This document shows positions 41,481-49,819 of a DNA stretch of 64,000 nt, in pieces. The DNA lies in NCBI RefSeq assembly GCF_009729075.1, contig NZ_VTGY01000020.1, positions 62,001 to 126,000 on the forward strand, in the 5' to 3' direction. The notes under the pieces are model-generated. The model made no database searches, was not told the DNA's origin, and saw nothing but the letters and a program-made list of their open reading frames with translations. Source of the stretch: Mycolicibacterium sp. CBMA 226. Lineage in GTDB: Bacteria > Actinomycetota > Actinomycetes > Mycobacteriales > Mycobacteriaceae. The position numbers and the translations under genes were made by a program. Numbering within the stretch: position 1 is the stretch's first letter; each line of letters begins with the position of its first letter.

Positions 41481-42409
41481 TTCGACCTGACTGGAGTGGT
41501 GAGGTGGAGGAACACCTCGTCGAGCGAGGGCCGGCGCAGCGAGATGTCGATGAGCTCGACGCCGATTTCGTCCATGCGCCGGAAGACCTCGGTCAGGGTC
41601 GCGACGCCGCCCGGAGCCGGTACCGACACTGTCGTCGCGTCGGTGTCGACTTCCACCTCGTCGAGGTCGGCCAGCGCCGTGGCGATGCGCGGCAGGTCGT
41701 CCGGGTTGCGCGGGGTCATTTCGCAGTAGCTCGAGCCGGTCTGGCGCTTGAGCTCGTCTGATGTCCCGCGGGCGACGATCTGACCGCCGTTGAGGATGAC
41801 GATGGAATCGCTGAGGATGTCGGCTTCTTCCAGGTACTGCGTCGTGAGGAGCACCGTGATGCCCTGGGCCTTCATCGAGGAAACCAGGTTCCAGACGTCG
41901 CGGCGGCTGCGCGGGTCGAGGCCGGTGGTCGGCTCGTCGAGGAACAGCACCTTCGGCGGGACGACGAGCGACACCGCGATGTCGATACGCCGGCGCATAC
42001 CGCCGGAATACCCGCTGACCTGACGATCCGCGGCGTGCCCCATGTCGAACTGGGCGATCAGTTCGTCGGCTCGGCTGCGGGCTTCACCACGGCGCAGACC
42101 GCGCAGGCGCCCGAAGAGGACGAGGTTCTCCCGTCCGGTCAGCCGGAGGTCGAGGGCGGCGTCCTGTCCGGTGACGCCGATCGACTGACGCACCTTCGCG
42201 GTTTCCTTCGCCACGTCGTAGCCGGCAACGATCGCCTGGCCCGAGCTCGGCTTGAGCAAGGTGGACAGGATCTTGACCGTCGTCGTCTTGCCGGCGCCGT
42301 TGTGTCCCAGCAACGCACACACGGAACCAGTGGGGACGGAAAAGCTCACGTCGCGGAGGGCGGGCACGGACCCGCCAAAAGTCTTGGCGACGTTGATGAG
42401 CTCGATCAC
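41477..42409 (-). CDS. ABC transporter ATP-binding protein (DrrA-like)
   Basis: A 310-residue ATPase, first gene of the three-gene exporter operon. Walker A is GHNGAGKTTT at about residues 35-44, the Q-loop lies in VTGQDAALDLRLTGRENL, the ABC signature is YSGGMRRR, and Walker B with the catalytic Glu is VLFLDEPTTGLD. The C-terminal 90 residues form the DrrA-type extension. The ATG at 42409 is the natural start (MIELINVAKTFGG). The gene is divergent from a TetR regulator 366 bases away, so it is likely repressed by that protein. DrrABC systems in mycobacteria export surface lipids; resistance to a natural drug is an alternative role. Confidence 0.92.
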   Translation of the reverse strand: MIELINVAKTFGGSVPALRDVSFSVPTGSVCALLGHNGAGKTTTVKILSTLLKPSSGQAIVAGYDVAKETAKVRQSIGVTGQDAALDLRLTGRENLVLFGRLRGLRRGEARSRADELIAQFDMGHAADRQVSGYSGGMRRRIDIAVSLVVPPKVLFLDEPTTGLDPRSRRDVWNLVSSMKAQGITVLLTTQYLEEADILSDSIVILNGGQIVARGTSDELKRQTGSSYCEMTPRNPDDLPRIATALADLDEVEVDTDATTVSVPAPGGVATLTEVFRRMDEIGVELIDISLRRPSLDEVFLHLTTPVRSK

Positions 42410-42775
42410 GGACTCTTACGATACAGAGAGCGACCGCGCATTCAATTCGCACGACGCCCGCTGTGATGTGGACGTCGTCACTGCGCGGCATCCCGTGCGG
42501 ACCGGCCCCGGGCGCCGATCGGTTGCCGAATCTCTACGGCGGCGACAAATTTTCGAGCAAATGAATTGCGGTGCTCGTGGGCGCCGCCGGACGTGCCGCC
42601 GATCGAGCGGTGGACGCCACGCCGTCTGTGCCGGTCACCGGTCTGAATCGGCCGAGCGGGACAGCACCGCGCGGCTAGTTGGCTGACCGTTGACGCGGTA
42701 GCGGTTGACCACGTTTCAGCTATGTCTTAGAGTTTGCTGAATTCGTAAATATCCCTTTCTGTGCGAGGACGTGGC
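42410..42775. promoter_or_regulatory. Divergent promoter region of exporter operon and TetR gene
   Basis: About 370 bases without a supportable gene. Near the TetR gene, TTGACC at 42705-42710 and TTAGAG at 42727-42732 are a possible -35/-10 pair with 16-base spacing. TTCAGC (42715-42720) and GCTGAA (42736-42741) form an inverted repeat over this promoter, a possible TetR operator. The rest is GC-rich without obvious structure. The boundaries are approximate. Confidence 0.4.
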
Positions 42776-43474
42776 ATGGTGCAACTCGATGTTCTCCCAG
42801 TGAAGGCAACGCGCCGCCGGGGCCGCCCGGCAGGCACCGATTCAGCTCAGACGCGGGCTCGCATCCTGGACGCCGCACGCGAGGTGATCGCGGTCCGTGG
42901 CTACCACGCCACCACCATCCAGGCCATCGCCGAAGTCGCCGAGTTGAGTCGCCCCACGCTGCACTACCACTTCCAGACGCGCGAGGACATCTACCACTGT
43001 CTGCTGAATGAGATCGCTACGACGATCGACCTCTGTATTGCCCGCGCAGGCGCGGAATCCACGCTTCCGTCGAAGATTTCGGTGTTGATCACCGAGTTCC
43101 GGAATGCCGGCATCCATGAGCCCGAGAGCGTGGCGCTGCTGGTCAGTTCCTACCTCGAGGCCGACCGGCTGCCCGCTCCGCGGCGGGATGCGAAGGTGGC
43201 CGTCCGCAAATTCATGGACCACGCCGTGCGGGACGCCGTCGCGCGGGGCGAACTGCCTGCCGAGACTGCTGTGGCCCCTGTTGCAGATCTGCTCTACACG
43301 ATGGTGTGGGGACTGGGTTTCTACGCCGGGCTGGTGGCCGATCGGGACCGGGTCGCAGCGGTAACTAAGCAACTGCAACTGGTGGTGCGCAAGGGGTTGC
43401 TGGTGGGTCCCGTGACGACTCCTGACGGCGCGGCCGAGGGTCGTGTCCCGGCGGGCGCCGCGGCATCGTCGTAG
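42776..43474 (+). CDS. TetR-family transcriptional regulator
   Basis: A 232-residue repressor. The N-terminal HTH lies at about 20-65: RARILDAAREVIAVRGYHATTIQAIAEVAELSRPTLHYHF, the typical TetR DNA-binding unit. The C-terminal ligand domain is helical and diverged, and the final 25 residues are Ala/Gly rich. ATG 42776 is used; an in-frame GTG at 42761 would add five residues. It is divergently transcribed from the DrrABC-like exporter, the standard arrangement for a repressor of an efflux operon. A TetR gene also sits near this position in M. tuberculosis (Rv1534). The ligand is unknown. Confidence 0.9.
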   Translation: MVQLDVLPVKATRRRGRPAGTDSAQTRARILDAAREVIAVRGYHATTIQAIAEVAELSRPTLHYHFQTREDIYHCLLNEIATTIDLCIARAGAESTLPSKISVLITEFRNAGIHEPESVALLVSSYLEADRLPAPRRDAKVAVRKFMDHAVRDAVARGELPAETAVAPVADLLYTMVWGLGFYAGLVADRDRVAAVTKQLQLVVRKGLLVGPVTTPDGAAEGRVPAGAAASS

Positions 43475-43494
43475 TCGTCCTGACGACACAGCAC

Positions 43495-43516
43495 CCGACA
43501 CGCCGAACCGTGTCGG
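43495..43516 (+). terminator. Hairpin terminator after the TetR gene
   Basis: Perfect 8-base stem CCGACACG (43495-43502) / CGTGTCGG (43509-43516) with a 6-base loop, located between the TetR stop codon and the dnaE1 start. There is no T-run. Confidence 0.55.
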
Positions 43517-43526
43517 TGGCCGGTCT

Positions 43527-43542
43527 TAGACTGGCAGCCCTA
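43527..43542 (+). promoter_or_regulatory. Candidate dnaE1 promoter (-10 box TAGACT)
   Basis: TAGACT at 43527-43532 fits TAnnnT and ends 9 bases before the dnaE1 ATG. Transcription would thus start at or within a few bases of the ATG, leaving essentially no leader and no ribosome site. Confidence 0.45.
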
Positions 43543-46500
43543 TGAGCCAGTTCGTGCACCTCCACAATCACACCGAGTACTCGATGCTGGACGGTGCCGC
43601 GAAGGTCAAGCCCATGATCGCCGAGGCCATCCGGTTGGGCATGCCGGCCATCGGCATGACCGACCACGGAAACATGTTCGGCGCCAGCGAGTTCTACAAC
43701 GTCGCCACCAAAGAGGGCATCAAGCCCATCATCGGCATCGAGGCGTACATCGCGCCGGCGTCGCGTTTCAACACCAAGCGCGTCACCTGGGGTGATCCGA
43801 GCCAGAAGAGCGACGACGTCTCGGGTAGCGGTTCCTACACCCACATGACGATGGTCGCGGAGAACGCGACCGGCCTGCGCAACCTGTTCAAGCTGTCGTC
43901 GCTGGCTTCGTTCGAGGGCCAGCTCGGCAAATGGTCCCGCATGGATGCGGAGATCATCGCCGAGCATTCCGCGGGCATCATCGCCACCACCGGGTGCCCG
44001 TCGGGTGAGGTGCAGACGCGGTTGCGGCTCGGGCATGAGCAGGAAGCCGTGGAGGCCGCTGCCAAATGGCAGGACATCTTCGGCAAGGACAACTTCTTCC
44101 TCGAGCTGATGGACCACGGCATCGAGATCGAGCGCCGGGTTCGCGAGGGCCTGCTGGACATCGGCAAGAAGCTCGGAATCCCGCCGCTGGCGACCAACGA
44201 CTGCCACTACGTCACGCGCGAGGCGTCGCACAACCACGAGGCGCTGCTGTGTATCCAGACCGGTAAGACGCTCTCGGACCCCACGCGCTTCAAGTTCGAC
44301 GGTGACGGTTACTACCTCAAGTCGGCCGCCGACATGCGGGCCATGTGGGACCACCAGGTCCCCGGTGCGTGCGACTCGACGCTGCTGATCGGCGAGCGCG
44401 TCGAGTCCTATGCCGACGTGTGGGCCCCGCGCGACCGGATGCCGATCTTCCCGTGTCCCGAGGGGCACGACGAGGCCTCGTGGTTGCGCCACGAGGTGCA
44501 GGCCGGTCTGGAGCGCCGGTTCCCGGGCGGTGTTCCGCAGGAGTACCTCGACCGCGCTGCGTATGAGATCCGCGTCATCCTGGAAAAGGGATTCCCGTCC
44601 TACTTCCTGATCGTGGCGGACCTCATCACGCACGCCCAGTCCATCGGCATCCGGGTCGGGCCGGGCCGTGGTTCGGCGGCCGGTTCGCTCGTCGCCTACG
44701 CCATGGGCATCACGAACATCGACCCGATTCCGCACGGTCTGCTGTTCGAGCGGTTCCTGAACCCCGAACGTCCGTCCGCGCCCGATATCGATATCGACTT
44801 CGACGACCGCCGCCGCGGTGAGATGGTGCGGTACGCCAGCGAGAAGTGGGGCAGTGACCGCGTCGCCCAGGTGATCACCTTCGGCACCATTAAAACCAAA
44901 GCGGCACTGAAAGATTCGGCCCGTGTCCACTACGGGCAGCCGGGTTTTGCGATCGCCGACCGGATCACCAAGGCGCTGCCGCCGCCGATCATGGCCAAGG
45001 ACATCCCGCTGTCCGGCATCACCGATCCGGAGCACGAGCGGTACAAGGAGGCCGCCGAGGTCCGCGCACTGATCGACACCGATCCCGATGTGCGCACCAT
45101 TTACCAGACCGCCCGCGGCCTGGAGGGTCTGGTCCGTAACGCCGGCGTGCACGCGTGCGCCGTGATCATGAGTTCCGAGCCGCTCATCGACGCCATCCCG
45201 ATGTGGAAGCGTGCGCAGGACGGCGCGATCATCACCGGCTGGGACTACCCGTCGTGTGAGGCCATCGGCCTGCTGAAGATGGACTTCCTCGGTCTGCGCA
45301 ACCTCACCGTCATCGGTGACGCGCTGGAGAACATCAAGGCCAACCGCGGCATCGACCTGGACATGGATCACCTGCCGCTCGACGATCCGGCCACGTACGA
45401 ATTGCTTTCCCGCGGTGACACTCTCGGCGTGTTCCAGCTCGATGGTGGCGCCATGCGGGACCTGCTGCGCCGCATGCAGCCGACGGGCTTCAACGACATC
45501 GTCGCGGTGCTGGCCCTGTACCGACCCGGCCCCATGGGAATGAACGCCCACAACGACTACGCCGACCGCAAGAACGGCCGGCAGGCCATCAAGCCCATCC
45601 ACCCCGAGCTGGAAGAACCGCTCAAGGAGATCCTGGCCGAGACCTACGGCCTGATCGTCTACCAAGAGCAGATCATGTTCATCGCGCAGAAGGTCGCCTC
45701 CTACTCGATGGGTAAGGCCGACGCGCTGCGTAAGGCCATGGGTAAGAAGAAGCTCGAGGTCCTCGAAGCCGAGTACAAGGGCTTCAAAGAGGGCATGACC
45801 AACAACGGATTCTCCGAAGCCGCGGTGAAAGCGTTGTGGGACACCATCCTTCCGTTCGCCGGTTACGCGTTCAACAAGTCGCACGCGGCGGGCTACGGCC
45901 TCGTGTCGTTCTGGACCGCCTACCTCAAGGCCAATTTCCCGGCCGAGTACATGGCGGGCCTGCTCACCTCGGTGGGTGACGACAAGGACAAGGCGGCGGT
46001 GTACCTGGCGGACTGCCGCCGGCTGGGCATCACCGTGCTGGCGCCCGACGTCAACGAGTCGGTCCACAACTTCGCCTCGGTGGGCAAGGACATCCGCTAC
46101 GGCCTCGGCGGTGTGCGCAATGTCGGTGCGAACGTGGTGCAGTCGATCATCGCCGCACGCAACGAGAAGGGGAAGTACACCGACTTCTCGGACTACCTGA
46201 ACAAGATCGACATCACCGCGTGCAACAAGAAAGTCACCGAATCCCTCATCAAGGCAGGGGCTTTCGACTCGCTGGAACACTCCCGCAAGGGGCTGTTCCT
46301 GGTGCACGCGGACGCCGTCGATTCGGTCCTCGGCACCAAGAAAGCCGAGGCCATGGGCCAGTTCGATCTGTTCGGCGGCGGGGACGCCGGCGACAGCGCG
46401 GACGCGGCATTCACCATCAAGGTGCCCGACGACGAGTGGGACGACAAGCACAAGCTGGCGCTCGAGCGCGAGATGCTGGGGCTCTACGTCACCAGTCACC

Positions 46501-47075
46501 CGCTCAACGGCGTCGCGCATCTGCTGACGGCGCAGACCGATACGCAGATCCCGGCGATCCTCGAAGGTGCGGTCGCGAACGACTCTCAGGTCCGCATCGG
46601 CGGAATCCTGGCTTCGGTGGTGCGGCGCGTCAACAAGCAGGGCTTGCCTTGGGCCTCAGCGCAATTGGAGGACCTGAACGGCGCGGTGACGGTGAACTTC
46701 TTCCCGAAGACCTACGCGGTTTTCGGTGCCGACATCATGGACGACGCCATCGTGCTGGTCAGCGGCAAGGCCCGCGTCGAAGAGGACCGCGTGTCCATCT
46801 TCGCCAGTGACCTTGTGGTGCCGGACTTTTCGAATGCGCAGGCAGATCGTCCGCTGGCGGTGAGTCTGCCGACCCGGCAGTGCACCCCGGAAAAGGTCAG
46901 TGCGCTCAAGCAAGTGCTGGCGCATCACCCGGGCACGTCGCAGGTACACCTGCGGCTGATCAGCGGGGACCGGATCACCACGCTGGAGTTGGACCAGACA
47001 CTGCGGGTGACACCGTCGTCGGCGTTGATGGGTGATCTGAAGGCACTGCTGGGTCCGGGCTGCCTCGGCGGGTAG
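43542..47075 (+). CDS. dnaE1: DNA polymerase III alpha subunit, replicative polymerase DnaE1
   Basis: A 1177-residue replicative polymerase. It begins with the PHP proofreading domain, in which the metal-binding residues of FVHLHNHTEYS, MTDHGN and later histidines are kept, as in active mycobacterial PHP exonucleases. The polymerase core holds RVGPGRGSAAGSLVAYA and the catalytic triad region PDIDIDFDDRRRGEMV near residue 410. The beta-clamp binding motif QFDLF follows at about 943, then the OB-fold domain. The length and sequence agree closely with M. tuberculosis Rv1547. A hairpin upstream separates it from the TetR gene and a -10 box lies just before the ATG. Confidence 0.98.
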   Translation: MSQFVHLHNHTEYSMLDGAAKVKPMIAEAIRLGMPAIGMTDHGNMFGASEFYNVATKEGIKPIIGIEAYIAPASRFNTKRVTWGDPSQKSDDVSGSGSYTHMTMVAENATGLRNLFKLSSLASFEGQLGKWSRMDAEIIAEHSAGIIATTGCPSGEVQTRLRLGHEQEAVEAAAKWQDIFGKDNFFLELMDHGIEIERRVREGLLDIGKKLGIPPLATNDCHYVTREASHNHEALLCIQTGKTLSDPTRFKFDGDGYYLKSAADMRAMWDHQVPGACDSTLLIGERVESYADVWAPRDRMPIFPCPEGHDEASWLRHEVQAGLERRFPGGVPQEYLDRAAYEIRVILEKGFPSYFLIVADLITHAQSIGIRVGPGRGSAAGSLVAYAMGITNIDPIPHGLLFERFLNPERPSAPDIDIDFDDRRRGEMVRYASEKWGSDRVAQVITFGTIKTKAALKDSARVHYGQPGFAIADRITKALPPPIMAKDIPLSGITDPEHERYKEAAEVRALIDTDPDVRTIYQTARGLEGLVRNAGVHACAVIMSSEPLIDAIPMWKRAQDGAIITGWDYPSCEAIGLLKMDFLGLRNLTVIGDALENIKANRGIDLDMDHLPLDDPATYELLSRGDTLGVFQLDGGAMRDLLRRMQPTGFNDIVAVLALYRPGPMGMNAHNDYADRKNGRQAIKPIHPELEEPLKEILAETYGLIVYQEQIMFIAQKVASYSMGKADALRKAMGKKKLEVLEAEYKGFKEGMTNNGFSEAAVKALWDTILPFAGYAFNKSHAAGYGLVSFWTAYLKANFPAEYMAGLLTSVGDDKDKAAVYLADCRRLGITVLAPDVNESVHNFASVGKDIRYGLGGVRNVGANVVQSIIAARNEKGKYTDFSDYLNKIDITACNKKVTESLIKAGAFDSLEHSRKGLFLVHADAVDSVLGTKKAEAMGQFDLFGGGDAGDSADAAFTIKVPDDEWDDKHKLALEREMLGLYVTSHPLNGVAHLLTAQTDTQIPAILEGAVANDSQVRIGGILASVVRRVNKQGLPWASAQLEDLNGAVTVNFFPKTYAVFGADIMDDAIVLVSGKARVEEDRVSIFASDLVVPDFSNAQADRPLAVSLPTRQCTPEKVSALKQVLAHHPGTSQVHLRLISGDRITTLELDQTLRVTPSSALMGDLKALLGPGCLGG

Positions 47076-47205
47076 GTCCGGTTCAGAAGCGGTAGCGCAG
47101 TATTCGGGCCTTCCGCGCGGCCGCGTTTCGCCAGAGTTTGCGAACCACCGTGAAAACCCCGGCGATGTGCTTCGATCATGAAGCCTACCGAGGAAGGGCA
47201 TCGGA

Positions 47206-49029
47206 ATGCCTGAAGCGCCGCGGCCGACCACGTTGTGCGAGGCCTTCCAGAACACCGCATCGCTCGATCCGGACGCGGTTGCATTGCGCACCGCCGGCGG
47301 TGGGCCGACCCTGACATGGGCGCAGTACGCCGAGCAGGTGCGTGCGGTTGCCGCGGGGCTAAGCGGACTGGGTGTGACCCGCGGCGACACCGTGTCGCTG
47401 ATGATGACCAACCGGGTGGAGTTCTATCCGCTGGAGGTCGGCGCTCAGCACGTCGGCGCCACGTCGTTCTCGGTGTACAACACGCTGCCGCCGGCAGATC
47501 TGGCGCATGTCTTCGGCAATGCGGGTAGCAAAGTCGTCATGTGCGAGGCGCAATTCGTCGACCGCATCCGCGCGAGCGGTGCGCCCATCGAGCACATCGT
47601 CGCGATCGACGGCGTGGTCGACGGGGCCCTGAGCGTCGACGAGCTGCTGGCGGCCGCGCCTGCGGACTTCGACTTCGACGCCACGTGGCGTGCGGTGCAG
47701 CCCGACGACATCGTCACGCTCATCTACACCTCGGGCACCACGGGCAAGCCGAAAGGCGTGGAGATGACGCACGCCAACATCCTGTTCGAGTCGTTCGCGG
47801 TGGACAACGTGCTCGGCCTGCGGTTCGGCGACCGTGGCACGTCCTACCTGCCGACTGCGCACATCGCCGATCGCCTGACCGGACTGTACTTCCAGGAGGT
47901 GTTCGGCACCGAGCTCACCACCGTCGCCGACGTCCGTGCTGTCGCCGCGGCGCTGCCCGAGGTCCGTCCGACGTTCTGGGGCGGGGTGCCGCGGGTGTGG
48001 GAAAAGCTCAAGGCCGCAGTCGAATTCGCGGTCGCCAACGAGCCGGACGAGATGAAGCGGGCAGCGCTGCAGTGGGCGCTGTCGGTCGGTGCCAAGAAGG
48101 CCGCGGCGCTGCTCGCCCACCAGCCGGTGCCAGACGACGTCGCCGTGGAATGGGCCACGGCCGACGAGGTGGTGCTGTCCAAGTTGCGCGAACGGCTCGG
48201 CCTGGAACGGGTGCGGTGGGCGGTGTCCGGCGCGGCACCGATCCCGACGCAGACCCTCGGATTCTTCGTCGGGCTCGGCATTCAGATGACCGAACTCTGG
48301 GGCATGTCTGAGCTGAGTTGTGTTGCGACGGTAAGTCATCCGAGCGACGCGAAGCTGGGGACGGTCGGCAAATTCCTGTCCGGACTGGAATGCAAGATCG
48401 CCGACGACGGCGAGATCCTCGTGCGCGGGCCGCTGGTCATGAAGGGCTACCGCAAGGAACCCGTGAAGACCGCCGAGACCATCGACGCCGACGGGTGGCT
48501 GCGCACCGGCGACATCGGCCACCTCGACGACGAGGGCTACTTGACCATCGTCGACCGCAAGAAGGAACTGATCATCAACGCGGCCGGTAAGAACATGTCG
48601 CCGGCCAACATCGAGAAAGCCATCAAGGCCGCCTGCCCGCTGATCGGCGTGGTCATGGCCATCGGTGATGCACGCCCGTACAACACGGCGCTCATCGTGC
48701 TCGACGCCGAGTCCGCCGGCCCGTATGCGGCGCAACGTGGACTTGCCGACGCGTCGCCCGAGGCGCTGGCGGCCGATCCGGAACTGATCGCCCAGATCGC
48801 CGCCGGTGTCGCCCGGGGCAATACCGAGCTGTCACGCGTCGAGCAGATCAAGCGGTTCTCCGTGTTGCCGACGTTCTGGGAGCCCGGGGGAGACGAGATG
48901 ACGTTGACCATGAAGCTCAAGCGGCGTCCCATCGTCGACAAGTACGCCGCCGCGATCGACGCCTTGTACGCGCCGGAACCTGGCCCCGCCGTACACGAAC
49001 CGAATGCGATTGTCGCCGCGGCGATTTGA
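47206..49029 (+). CDS. fadD11: Long-chain acyl-CoA synthetase (FadD11 type)
   Basis: A 607-residue AMP-forming ligase that activates long-chain fatty acids with ATP and CoA. Motifs: YTSGTTGKPKGVEMTH (P-loop), TAHIADRLTGLYFQEVFG, ELWGMSELSC (adenine-binding), LRTGDIGHLDDEGYL, DRKKELIINAAGKNMSP (hinge) and a C-terminal TMKLKRRPI with the catalytic Lys. The sequence is of the long-chain bacterial type rather than FAAL. ATG 47206 has GAGGAAGGG about 9 bases upstream. It lies 130 bases after dnaE1, as Rv1550 fadD11 lies near dnaE1 in M. tuberculosis. The fatty acid specificity is unknown. Confidence 0.92.
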   Translation: MPEAPRPTTLCEAFQNTASLDPDAVALRTAGGGPTLTWAQYAEQVRAVAAGLSGLGVTRGDTVSLMMTNRVEFYPLEVGAQHVGATSFSVYNTLPPADLAHVFGNAGSKVVMCEAQFVDRIRASGAPIEHIVAIDGVVDGALSVDELLAAAPADFDFDATWRAVQPDDIVTLIYTSGTTGKPKGVEMTHANILFESFAVDNVLGLRFGDRGTSYLPTAHIADRLTGLYFQEVFGTELTTVADVRAVAAALPEVRPTFWGGVPRVWEKLKAAVEFAVANEPDEMKRAALQWALSVGAKKAAALLAHQPVPDDVAVEWATADEVVLSKLRERLGLERVRWAVSGAAPIPTQTLGFFVGLGIQMTELWGMSELSCVATVSHPSDAKLGTVGKFLSGLECKIADDGEILVRGPLVMKGYRKEPVKTAETIDADGWLRTGDIGHLDDEGYLTIVDRKKELIINAAGKNMSPANIEKAIKAACPLIGVVMAIGDARPYNTALIVLDAESAGPYAAQRGLADASPEALAADPELIAQIAAGVARGNTELSRVEQIKRFSVLPTFWEPGGDEMTLTMKLKRRPIVDKYAAAIDALYAPEPGPAVHEPNAIVAAAI

Positions 49030-49041
49030 CTGCGAGGACCG

Positions 49042-49740
49042 TCAGGTGGTCGTGCAGGCGAACTTCAGGCCGAAGCCGTCCGGTGCCGGGAGCACCGGTG
49101 TCAGGCAACCGAAGGTCTCGATGCCGGCATTGCTGAACCGGACGGCGCTTCGGCGCGCGTAGTTCAGGCAGACCGGCCCGGTGGCGTCGGCGCGGCACTG
49201 ATAGTCGCCGAATCGCAGGCTCTGTCCGTCTGGCAGCTTGGGTCCGGTGCCGGCGTTGAACCGACCCGGATCGCCGTGTACGGAACCGACTTCCGCGGTC
49301 GGTCCCTCGAAATCGACCCAGCCACCGACCCAGTGGCCGTAGGTGTCCGCCGGCTGCCGCGGCGGAGCGGTGAGGTGTACCAGGCAGGCCAGCGCTCCGT
49401 TGAACGCCTTGTCGGTCATGCAATTCGCGCCAGACGCCGTCGTGAACGCGATGTCCGTACCGAGGTTGGTGGCGACGCCGTCACGCGTTGCCGAATGGAA
49501 GCCGGCCGCGTCGGCCTGGGTACCGGCCTCCACCCAGGCGACGACGTCAGCGACGGGCGCGCCCGCCGGCGGCGGCGTCGTGGGAGCGGCTTTCGGCGTC
49601 GCTGCCGGGGGACGACTCGACGGGGCGGCGGCCGACAGCGACGGCTCGGAGATCGCCACGCCGGGCCGTCCGTGCTGGTCCGACGTGGCGGAACAACCCG
49701 CAACCAGGGCACATGCCGCGAGGACCACCGAAAAACGCAT
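49042..49740 (-). CDS. Secreted lipoprotein of unknown function
   Basis: A 232-residue protein with a lipoprotein signal peptide: a short charged start, VVLAACALVAGCSA with the lipobox LVAGC near residue 15, then an Ala/Pro/Ser-rich linker (about 25-60). The mature domain has cysteine pairs (CMTD, CLVH, CRAD, CLNY, CLTP, CTTT) suggesting disulfides in an extracytoplasmic domain. An upstream in-frame extension to 49875 is rejected because it lacks the lipobox position. It would be matured by LspA (33108). It is convergent with fadD11 with 12 bases between stops, and divergent from the carboxylesterase. The function is not recognised. Confidence 0.8.
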   Translation of the reverse strand: MRFSVVLAACALVAGCSATSDQHGRPGVAISEPSLSAAAPSSRPPAATPKAAPTTPPPAGAPVADVVAWVEAGTQADAAGFHSATRDGVATNLGTDIAFTTASGANCMTDKAFNGALACLVHLTAPPRQPADTYGHWVGGWVDFEGPTAEVGSVHGDPGRFNAGTGPKLPDGQSLRFGDYQCRADATGPVCLNYARRSAVRFSNAGIETFGCLTPVLPAPDGFGLKFACTTT

Positions 49741-49819
49741 GCCCGCCAGGGTAACCGGCAGCACCGCAACATGCGGTTCAGGCACCCCGAGGATTACAGA
49801 TCTTCGATAGTGTCTATTT

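Noticed and set aside
43365..46520. 1051-codon minus-strand frame opposite dnaE1
   Set aside because: Mirror frame of a strongly conserved gene; composition typical of antisense frames.
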